Below are positions 1 to 4,889 of a stretch of 16,771 nucleotides of DNA, piece by piece. Each line of letters opens with the position of its first letter. Position 1 is the first letter of the stretch. This stretch comes from Desulfatirhabdium butyrativorans. Its GTDB lineage: Bacteria > Desulfobacterota > Desulfobacteria > Desulfobacterales > JAIFKL01. The notes below the pieces were generated by a model. The model was not told the origin of the DNA. It did no database searches and worked only from the letters and a program-made list of their open reading frames with translations. The stretch spans positions 1 through 16,771 of the forward strand of contig DZCT01000058.1 in assembly GCA_022736535.1 (NCBI GenBank). Direction: 5' to 3'. A program made the translations under genes and the position numbers.

Positions 1-60
1 ACAGAGATTTTAAAGACTCTGTGTTCTCTGCGGTCTTTTCACGCTCTGTGCCCTCAGTGG
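1..60. repeat. Degenerate purine/pyrimidine-biased intergenic repeat
   Basis: The first 100 bases hold no gene. Bases 1-60 carry short repeats of the CTCTGTG / CTCTGCG type, including ACAGAG (1-6) facing CTCTGT (17-22). Read on the minus strand this is a 'CACAGAG...GACCGCAGAGAACACAGAG' type sequence, a relative in style of the CGCAGAG-containing palindromes elsewhere in the window. The element probably continues left of the window. Confidence 0.4.
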
Positions 61-100
61 GAAAAAAATATCATATAAAATCAAAAAAGATTCGGTCTTA

Positions 101-517
101 TTACTTTCTTTTCAACATCCGCAAAATTTTTATGCCTTTTTCATCGTTGCGGTATTCTACCTCGTCCATCACCTTTCGGACAAAATAAACGCCCAAACCG
201 CCGATGGGGCGTTCCTCTAAGGGCGCCTTCAAATCGGGGTCCCGCGTCGCGTTCGGGTCAAAGGGTTCTCCGGATTCATGAATCTGAATTTCAATCTCGT
301 TTTTTTGCCACTGAATGATCAGGCGGAAGATGCGGCTCGGGTCCTTTTTGAGTCCGTGAATAATGGTATTTGTACATGCCTCATCAATCGCTAATTGAAC
401 ATCACCGATTTCAACATTGTCGAATCCGGCTTTGCGTCCCACATCTCCGGCAATTTCGCCGATTTTTGCTAAAATTCCGGTATTTGCCGGAAACTCAAAG
501 GATAAACGCTGTCGCAT
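101..517 (-). CDS. RsbW/SpoIIAB-like anti-sigma factor ATPase (HATPase_c_2)
   Basis: 138 residues, the usual size for a stand-alone GHKL ATPase of the RsbW/SpoIIAB group. These are cytoplasmic kinases that bind a sigma factor or other target and phosphorylate a STAS-domain antagonist. Visible motifs: the N box AIDEACTNTIIHG with E46 and N50 for Mg-ATP; a G1 box around HESGEPFDP (80-88); and a G2 box GGLGVYFV (106-113). The Asp usually found in the G1 DxG motif is Glu81 here. The start is supported by AAGGGGG about six bases before the ATG at 517. The STAS gene lies 63 bp upstream on the same strand, so both are probably co-transcribed, which fits a partner-switch pair. The target is unknown and need not be a sigma factor, since many Desulfobacterota pairs are fed by response-regulator PP2C phosphatases. 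None is in the window. Confidence 0.85.
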   Translation of the reverse strand: MRQRLSFEFPANTGILAKIGEIAGDVGRKAGFDNVEIGDVQLAIDEACTNTIIHGLKKDPSRIFRLIIQWQKNEIEIQIHESGEPFDPNATRDPDLKAPLEERPIGGLGVYFVRKVMDEVEYRNDEKGIKILRMLKRK

Positions 518-534
518 AAAACCCCCTTGGAAGT

Positions 535-593
535 GAGAATTGAGAATTGAGAATTGACTTTACTTCTCAATTCTCAATTCTCAATTCTCAATT
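535..593. repeat. Facing heptamer tandem repeats (GAGAATT)n / (TTCTCAA)n
   Basis: Three direct copies of GAGAATT (from 535) are followed, after GACTTTAC, by four copies of the complementary heptamer TTCTCAA (565-592). The tract is both a heptanucleotide microsatellite and a large potential hairpin, and it fills the gap between the STAS and ATPase genes. It overlaps the 3' end of the STAS gene: the final codons K-I-E-N-stop are read from the repeat. Confidence 0.85.
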
Positions 594-928
594 TTAAAGC
601 TTTGGAGCGCATTTTCCATATTGTCGTATATTTTCAGGACATTTTTCAAACCCGAAATTTCAAAGACTCTCTCCACACTGGACTGAAGATTTGAGATGAG
701 TAAATCTCCCTTAAATTTCTGACGAAGTTCTTTGGCAAACACAAGAATGACACGGAGCCCCGCGCTGGCAATAAAGGGAACTTTCTCCATATTTATGACA
801 AAGCGATATTTGCCTTCTTCCACTTTTTCACGAATAAATTTTTCAACATCCGCGCAGGTGTTGGCGTCAAATCTGCCTTCTAAATAAATCCGTGAAATAT
901 TATCCTTCATTTCTTCTGTGATGTTCAT
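581..928 (-). CDS. STAS-domain anti-sigma factor antagonist (SpoIIAA/RsbV-like)
   Basis: 115 residues, a single STAS domain as in SpoIIAA/RsbV. Such proteins bind the cognate RsbW-like kinase when unphosphorylated and release its target. The phosphorylation loop is visible as PFIASAGLRVIL (51-62). Ser55 occupies the place of the phospho-Ser, with Ala54 and Ala56 where DSSG-type family members have Asp and Ser. The ATG at 928 has AAAGGAG about seven bases upstream, directly beside an AGATAAC heptamer tract. The kinase-like gene follows 63 bp downstream and an MBL-fold hydrolase lies upstream on the same strand. The last residues (IEN) and the stop are encoded by a GAGAATT heptamer repeat, so the C-terminus may have been altered when the repeat expanded. 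Confidence 0.88.
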   Translation of the reverse strand: MNITEEMKDNISRIYLEGRFDANTCADVEKFIREKVEEGKYRFVINMEKVPFIASAGLRVILVFAKELRQKFKGDLLISNLQSSVERVFEISGLKNVLKIYDNMENALQSFKIEN

Positions 929-941
929 CGCAAGCTCCTTT

Positions 942-1043
942 CAGATAACAGATAACAGATAACAGATAACAGGTCAGAGGTCAGAGGTTCGGGGTGAGAG
1001 GCTTTCCAACCGCTGACCCCGAACCTCACACCCCGAACCCCTT
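942..1043. repeat. CAGATAA heptamer tandem repeat plus GGTTCGGGGT inverted repeat
   Basis: About four direct copies of CAGATAA run from 942 to 970. A GGTCAGA duplication (972-986) follows, then a 12-bp perfect inverted repeat: GAGGTTCGGGGT (984-995) against ACCCCGAACCTC (1016-1027). CCCCGAACCCC continues to 1041. The tract fills the gap between the MBL-fold gene and the STAS gene. It could act as a hairpin at the 3' end of the MBL-fold message. Confidence 0.8.
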
Positions 1044-1046
1044 AAT

Positions 1047-1988
1047 TTAAACCGTTAAAGTGAGTCCTTCGGATGCCAGACAGATTTCAAGATTTCTGTC
1101 CGGCGCATAAATCTCCAGATATTCACTTGCATCCTGAAAAATTTTATATAATTTCTGATCATTATAAGCAGGATCATGATGGATCAGCATCAACTTTTTC
1201 ACGCCTGCTTCAATTGCCATATCAATACCGCAAAACACATTGCTGTGCCCCCAGTCTTCTTTTTCAATATTTTCCAACAAGGTAAACTGAGCATCAAATA
1301 TCAGCATATCCGCATCCTGAAAAAAACGGATGAAGGGTCTGAGCGAATGATTTGAAAGGTCTTTGTATTCGGAATCTGTCGCATAAACAATGCTTTTATT
1401 TTGATGTGTCATCCGATAAGAATGGCTGCCGCCGGGATGATTCAGCGGAAGTGTTTCAATCTGAACATCTCCGATCTGAAAAACGGAATTTTCTTTCAAC
1501 TGAACAAAATGAAAGGCTGCCGGCAGCGGCACCGGAAAATATTCAAATTTCTGCTGATTCCTGATGCGGGCTTCCAGATTGGAAAAGGCGCCGTATATCG
1601 TCAGCTTGTTTTTGGGATTAAAGCCCGGCACAAAAAAAGGAAGACCGCTGATGTGATCCCAATGCGTATGCGTCAGCAGAATATGGGCTTCAATGGGTTT
1701 GCCGCCGTAATCCCGGCGTATCATATCCAATCCCAGCATACGAATCCCTGTTCCGCCGTCGAGAATCAGCAGCTTGTCCCCTGCCTGAATCTCAACGCAG
1801 GCTGTATTTCCGCCGACAGTTTCCCGAACATAACAGGGCAGGCTTTTCATAAATGCCGGTATTTCGGTCTCAGCTTTCAGACCGGCTTTTACCGCCAACT
1901 GCAAGGCTGTTTCGATTTTTACTGCAAGTTCGGCATTTGTCATCGGAGATGCGACGGAACCCCGCACACCCCAGAAACGAACCTTCAT
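1047..1988 (-). CDS. Metallo-beta-lactamase-fold metal-dependent hydrolase
   Basis: 313 residues beginning MKVRFWGVRGS, a start typical of stand-alone MBL-fold hydrolases related to the PhnP/RNase Z/cyclic-phosphodiesterase side of the superfamily. The metal site is complete by eye: HTHWDH (H107, H109, D111, H112), the NHPGG loop (183-187), ATDSEY with D205, WGHSN with H248, and IHHDP near 270-273. GGNT (59-62) and LDGGTG (76-81) are the usual N-terminal strand motifs. No signal peptide, so cytoplasmic. Substrate cannot be read from sequence; a phosphodiester is plausible. It is the first gene of a same-strand run with the STAS and RsbW-like genes (118 bp to the next). AAGG lies about 11 bases before the ATG, a weak ribosome site. 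Confidence 0.85.
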   Translation of the reverse strand: MKVRFWGVRGSVASPMTNAELAVKIETALQLAVKAGLKAETEIPAFMKSLPCYVRETVGGNTACVEIQAGDKLLILDGGTGIRMLGLDMIRRDYGGKPIEAHILLTHTHWDHISGLPFFVPGFNPKNKLTIYGAFSNLEARIRNQQKFEYFPVPLPAAFHFVQLKENSVFQIGDVQIETLPLNHPGGSHSYRMTHQNKSIVYATDSEYKDLSNHSLRPFIRFFQDADMLIFDAQFTLLENIEKEDWGHSNVFCGIDMAIEAGVKKLMLIHHDPAYNDQKLYKIFQDASEYLEIYAPDRNLEICLASEGLTLTV

Positions 1989-2040
1989 TTGAAATTTAAC
2001 CTTTTCGGATCACGAAAACGCAAATAATGTGTTTTGGATG

Positions 2041-2073
2041 AAAAAAACTAAGTTTCTTCAAGAAACTCAGTTT
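2041..2073 (-). terminator. Rho-independent terminator candidate
   Basis: AAACTAAGTTTCT (2045-2057) pairs with AGAAACTCAGTTT (2061-2073) at 12 of 13 positions around a three-base loop. On the minus strand the stem is followed by a run of seven T (2047-2041). It would end transcription coming from the rubredoxin-membrane gene before the MBL-fold gene. The stem is AT-rich, which lowers confidence. Confidence 0.55.
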
Positions 2074-2086
2074 TTCATTATATTAC

Positions 2087-2255
2087 GAGTTACGCAGTTG
2101 GAAATTGTTTAACCGCAAAGGACGCGGAGGAAAACGCAAAGCCCGCAGATATATATTTCAGAACTTTGCGTCCTCCGCGTCCTCCTCTGCGACCTTTGCG
2201 GTTAAATAAAAGCGGTTCATTTTTCCGATGCGGACAATTACGACTGCGTAAGTTC
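2087..2255. repeat. Nested 169-bp imperfect palindrome (MITE-like)
   Basis: Outer arms: GAGTTACGCAGTTGG...AATTGTT (2087-2109) facing the imperfect complement GACAATTACGACTGCGTAAGTTC (split here: GACAATTACG at 2233-2242, ACTGCGTAAGTTC at 2243-2255). Inside lies a second palindrome: TTTAACCGCAAAGGACGCGG (from 2108) facing CCGCGTCC...CCTTTGCGGTTAAA (2174-2206). The inner arms resemble the CTCGCAAAGdCGCAGAG family found at six other sites. No coding potential is seen in it. Confidence 0.75.
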
Positions 2256-2273
2256 TATATATGATTTTTACTC

Positions 2274-2915
2274 CTATTTTTTACCAAAAACGAGTTTTCC
2301 GCCCAGATGCCCAGCCACGCCTGCCGCGCCGAGCATGACAAAATAAATCATCAGATAAAGCCCCCGCGCCGAAGATGCCGCGACTTCCGGGTTGATAAGC
2401 CGCCAGAAGACCAGTATCAACGCCAGACAGAATACTACAGCCCCGCAGATCATCTTTGTAAAGAAAACATTGGTCATATTTCCGCCGTAGCGTCTTTTCC
2501 AGTCATTATAGCCGGAAAACAGCACCATCGGCATTGCAAGCAGGACATAGATCAGGCTGTAAAAAGCAGCGATGTCCATACCGGCGGCTCCGAACATGAC
2601 CGACAGCATGGCAAAAAAGACCGACAGCGGCAGCACGCCGTTAGGGATGTGAACAGAAATCGGATGAAGATGATGTTCGGTCATCAGCGCTGTGACCATA
2701 TCATAAATACGCAGAAATTTTTCATGCCTGCTTTCTTCCCCGGAACCGGCTTCCGGGGAAGCAGTCTCTGTCTCAGGTTCAGGTGAGGCATGAACCTTTT
2801 CTTCAAAAGCGACTTCAATGAATTTGCTTTTGTCCGCGCCGCAGATGGGACATGTTTCCGGAGGTTCATCGCCTTCGTGGATATAACCGCATACCTTACA
2901 CTGCCATTTTTTCAT
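2274..2915 (-). CDS. Rubredoxin-like domain fused to DUF2231-type membrane domain
   Basis: 213 residues. Residues 1-33 form a compact rubrerythrin-type rubredoxin knuckle pair, C6-x2-C9 and C22-x2-C25 ([14 protein letters not shown]), expected to bind one iron. A Glu/Pro/Ser-rich linker (about 38-64) leads to a four-helix membrane region (about 90-210). That region shows the DUF2231 hallmark [18 protein letters not shown] and a Gly-rich last helix. The design suggests a cytoplasmic one-electron carrier tethered to a membrane module that may handle heme or quinone electrons; the redox partner is unknown. An upstream in-frame ATG exists at 2942, but AGGGAGG sits seven bases before the ATG at 2915 and rubredoxin homology starts there, so 2915 is chosen. 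The tandem 41-bp repeat begins directly upstream. Confidence 0.85.
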   Translation of the reverse strand: MKKWQCKVCGYIHEGDEPPETCPICGADKSKFIEVAFEEKVHASPEPETETASPEAGSGEESRHEKFLRIYDMVTALMTEHHLHPISVHIPNGVLPLSVFFAMLSVMFGAAGMDIAAFYSLIYVLLAMPMVLFSGYNDWKRRYGGNMTNVFFTKMICGAVVFCLALILVFWRLINPEVAASSARGLYLMIYFVMLGAAGVAGHLGGKLVFGKK

Positions 2916-2932
2916 AAAAATCCTCCCTGACA

Positions 2933-3013
2933 GGGCAACCACGGGGGGTTGCCCCTACAATTTAATTACATGCGGGCAACCACGGGGGGTTGCCCCTACA
3001 ATTTAATTACATG
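2933..3013. repeat. Tandem duplication of a 41-bp palindromic unit
   Basis: A 40-base stretch beginning GGGCAACCACGG and ending TTTAATTACATG occurs at 2933-2972 and again, identical, at 2974-3013. Each copy holds the hairpin GGGCAACC / GGTTGCCC. The identity of the copies indicates a recent duplication. The array sits between the rubredoxin gene and the upstream membrane gene and could fold into two successive stem-loops in a joint transcript. Confidence 0.9.
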
Positions 3014-3027
3014 AAAGCTTACCCTGC

Positions 3028-3438
3028 TTATTCCCGGATAACAGAAACATCTCTTCTTGCCGAAGACAGCGTAACCGTAAAGCCTGCAATGACATCTAAC
3101 AGCGACATCAGCGTGAGGATAAGAAATACCGATGTTCCGGCATTTTTAACCGTGATAAATTCAGCTAAAAACGCGACAAAAACAAGCAGCGACAGCGCAT
3201 GGTCAATCACGGAAAAAGCTGATGTTCTGGTGGATTTGAGAATCTCTATGTACAAGGAAATAACGCCGACAATCACAAGGGCATCCTTCATGCCGATGCT
3301 GAGAATTGCGCCTGAAATCAGCGTTTTTTCAAAAAACCTGACATTTAATACGGTCTCTATCTCGGTGCCTGAAAATGCAAGCGCGTTATAGACAATCAGC
3401 ACATAGAGAAAAAAAGGTATATGTCTGAATATTTTCAT
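3028..3438 (-). CDS. Small four-helix integral membrane protein, unknown function
   Basis: 136 residues with four hydrophobic stretches: about 6-23 (FFLYVLIVYNALAF), 38-63, 80-97 and 103-124. Between them are short charged loops such as LKSTRTS. No catalytic or cofactor motif is seen, and I do not recognise a named family. AAGGAG lies 15 bases before the ATG at 3438, longer than usual spacing, and no in-frame alternative start is nearer. It is read in the same direction as the rubredoxin-membrane gene, with only the tandem palindrome between them, so co-transcription is possible. The opposite-strand frame over 2990-3391 is judged a shadow because this strand gives clean transmembrane periodicity. 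Confidence 0.65.
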   Translation of the reverse strand: MKIFRHIPFFLYVLIVYNALAFSGTEIETVLNVRFFEKTLISGAILSIGMKDALVIVGVISLYIEILKSTRTSAFSVIDHALSLLVFVAFLAEFITVKNAGTSVFLILTLMSLLDVIAGFTVTLSSARRDVSVIRE

Positions 3439-3464
3439 GATGATGAATTTTTACTCCTTAGACG

Positions 3465-3578
3465 CTACAAATATGACGCTCCTACGGAGCTTTCCTCCAC
3501 GGACTTCATGGCATTTGCCGCTGTCGGCGAATCTGAAAACCGCAACACAAGCCCCGCAGGGGTGAAATCTTTGTATAG
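3465..3578. repeat. Palindromic intergenic element with CTACAAATA/TTTGTATAG ends
   Basis: The left end CTACAAATATGACGCTCC followed by TACGGAGCT (3465-3491) faces AGCCCCGCAGGGG, then TGAAATCTTTGTATAG (3550-3578). The two are imperfect complements of each other. The interior (about 60 bp) has no open frame of note. The right end overlaps by a few bases the left inverted repeat of the element at 3574-3698. Confidence 0.6.
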
Positions 3579-3698
3579 TAGTCCAATTTTAGTTTTTTAC
3601 GGCATATTTTTTGCATACATGCAGTATTCCGTTTTCGGATATCTGTCTGTGTCTGTCTGTGTGGGTCTGCGGCAAAAAACCAAAATTGGATTAGTATA
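3574..3698. mobile_element. 125-bp MITE-like element with 25-bp terminal inverted repeats
   Basis: The left end reads TATAGTAGTCCAATTTTAGT then TTTTT (3574-3598). It matches the reverse complement of the right end (3674-3698, ending TTGGATTAGTATA) at 22 of 25 positions. Both ends finish in TATA, compatible with a TA target duplication as made by IS630/Tc1-mariner-type transposases. The interior (about 75 bp) includes a GTCTGTCTGTGT-type run and no coding frame. No matching transposase is in the window, so the family assignment is an inference. Confidence 0.55.
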
Positions 3699-3721
3699 GC
3701 AAATCTATCCAAACATCCGCA

Positions 3722-4132
3722 CTACCGCATCCCGTTGTCATTCATGTCTTTCTGATATTTTTTATCCAAAATGCCGATGTGATTTTTCAGCCAGTCTGTA
3801 AGAAATTTTGACATGCCGGAACTGAGAAAAGCTGCCATGCCTTTGTCTGCCTGCGCTTTGTAGTCCTCGATGGAGGCGATGAATTTCTGATGCGCCCGTT
3901 TTTGCTCGGAAATTCCCGAATACTTGATTTTCTCCATCAGCTTTTCTTCTTCTCCGAAGTGATATTTCGTGTAATCAAGCAGTTCCCGAATAATACCTGA
4001 GACCACAGCCATTGCTTTTCCTTCCATCATTGCGTCGTGCAGTTTGTTCAGCAGATCGAAAAGCTTCTGATGGTGTCTGTCCATCGTGGTGACGCCGACG
4101 CTGTAATCTTTTGACCACTGGAATAAGGGCAT
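3722..4132 (-). CDS. Bacteriohemerythrin
   Basis: 136 residues, the normal size of a single-domain bacteriohemerythrin. It is a cytoplasmic non-heme di-iron protein that binds O2 reversibly (storage, sensing or delivery) or buffers iron and oxygen. The family start WSKDYSVGV and the four-helix ligand set are visible: H21 (DRHHQKLF), H58 and E62 (YHFGEEE), H81 (AHQKFI), H118 and D123 (KNHIGILD). The remaining His ligand expected four residues before H81 is Gln77 here. AAGGAGG lies six bases before the ATG. A good sigma70-type promoter is found at 4175-4203, so it is probably transcribed alone; the MITE-like element lies just past its 3' end. Confidence 0.92.
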   Translation of the reverse strand: MPLFQWSKDYSVGVTTMDRHHQKLFDLLNKLHDAMMEGKAMAVVSGIIRELLDYTKYHFGEEEKLMEKIKYSGISEQKRAHQKFIASIEDYKAQADKGMAAFLSSGMSKFLTDWLKNHIGILDKKYQKDMNDNGMR

Positions 4133-4174
4133 TTTTTACCTCCTTAATGAAATAAGGTTATAATTTTTTATTAC

Positions 4175-4203
4175 AAAATACTATTCATCGGGAAATTTGT
4201 CAA
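4175..4203 (-). promoter_or_regulatory. Sigma70-type promoter for bacteriohemerythrin
   Basis: On the minus strand TTGACA (4203-4198) is followed after exactly 17 bases by TATTTT (4180-4175), four of six matches to the -10 consensus with T1, A2 and T6 kept. Transcription would start near 4168, giving a leader of about 36 nt that carries the AAGGAGG ribosome site of the gene starting at 4132. Confidence 0.6.
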
Positions 4204-4274
4204 CCGAGAAAAGAAAGATTTCCCGTTTCGCTTGAAATAACAGAAGGCGCCGTTTATCTCATTGAAAAGTATAT

Positions 4275-4727
4275 CTACTTCTCACTTTTGTCCTGAATGT
4301 TATTTTCCGAGCAGGAAACCTGTCCCTCTTCCTCCGCCTTTTTCTTGAATATTTCCAGATGGTAATGCGCTTCTCTGAGTTTCCGCAACTGTTTAAAGAA
4401 TTTATAAACGCCGGTGCTGCCGCCGGCGATGAAAAATCCGGTGATGAGCATGGATAAGAATTTCGGCTCTGTTTTTTCAAATAAAACAGCGATCATATCA
4501 AGTTTGAATTTGAAAACAACGGACACAGATACCGCCACGGATATCCAGGGCTTTATATCAAAAAAATCCGCGCCGAGCTGATCGTTTATCCGTTTTTCAA
4601 GATAATCTTTCCAGATTTTTGAATCAAATATCTGATACAAAGCCCTTTCGATAATCAGCGACAAAACAGCGAATGCCAGCAATACGGCAATAAAATTTTC
4701 CCAGTAATTCTGACTGAGTTGCAACAT
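4275..4727 (-). CDS. Small membrane protein with charged C-terminal helix, unknown function
   Basis: 150 residues. Hydrophobic segments lie at about 11-28 (FIAVLLAFAVLSLIIERA), 60-83 and 90-108 (LSMLITGFFIAGGSTGVYKF). They are followed by a Lys/Glu-rich helix (110-137) and a polar tail, a layout reminiscent of holin-like or scaffold membrane proteins, but no family can be named. The frame can be extended upstream to 4799. However, AGGAGGGG lies six bases before the ATG at 4727, and the upstream part is read from a CACGAAT-type repeat, so 4727 is taken as the start. It follows the 580-residue gene on the same strand after a repeat-filled gap of about 160 bp. Confidence 0.65.
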   Translation of the reverse strand: MLQLSQNYWENFIAVLLAFAVLSLIIERALYQIFDSKIWKDYLEKRINDQLGADFFDIKPWISVAVSVSVVFKFKLDMIAVLFEKTEPKFLSMLITGFFIAGGSTGVYKFFKQLRKLREAHYHLEIFKKKAEEEGQVSCSENNIQDKSEK

Positions 4728-4760
4728 TGAAATCCCCTCCTGAAATGTGCTGCTGTCTGA

Positions 4761-4871
4761 GCCACGAATGAACACGAATTTTTGCACAAAAGGCAGCACG
4801 AATTTAACAATTTATATTCATCAAAAAATTCGTGTTGTTTCATTCGTGAGAAATCAGTGTTCATTCGTGGC
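4761..4871. repeat. 111-bp palindrome with CCACGAATGAACAC arms
   Basis: GCCACGAATGAACAC (4761-4775) and GTGTTCATTCGTGGC (4857-4871) form a perfect 15-bp inverted repeat. Inside, ACACGAATTTTT (4772-4783) faces AAAAAATTCGTGTT (4823-4836), and TTTCATTCGTGAG follows. The element fills the whole gap between the 580-residue gene and the small membrane gene. It probably ends or modulates the transcript between them. Confidence 0.8.
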
Positions 4872-4889
4872 GGAAAAAACACAGAGAAT

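Noticed and set aside
535..970. CRISPR-like array suggested by short regular repeats
   Set aside because: The repeats are contiguous seven-base units with no spacers; these are microsatellites.
1401..2027. Plus-strand open frame of 208 codons
   Set aside because: It lies fully over the MBL-fold gene, whose motifs are complete on the other strand. The plus-strand product is compositionally odd (His/Arg/Cys-rich) with no ribosome site.
2916..2942. Upstream ATG for the rubredoxin-membrane protein
   Set aside because: AGGGAGG lies directly before the ATG at 2915 and would fall inside the coding region of the longer form; the extra residues match nothing in rubredoxins.
2990..3391. Plus-strand open frame of 133 codons
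   Set aside because: Opposite strand gives a clean four-helix membrane protein with an AAGGAG; this frame starts inside the tandem palindrome.
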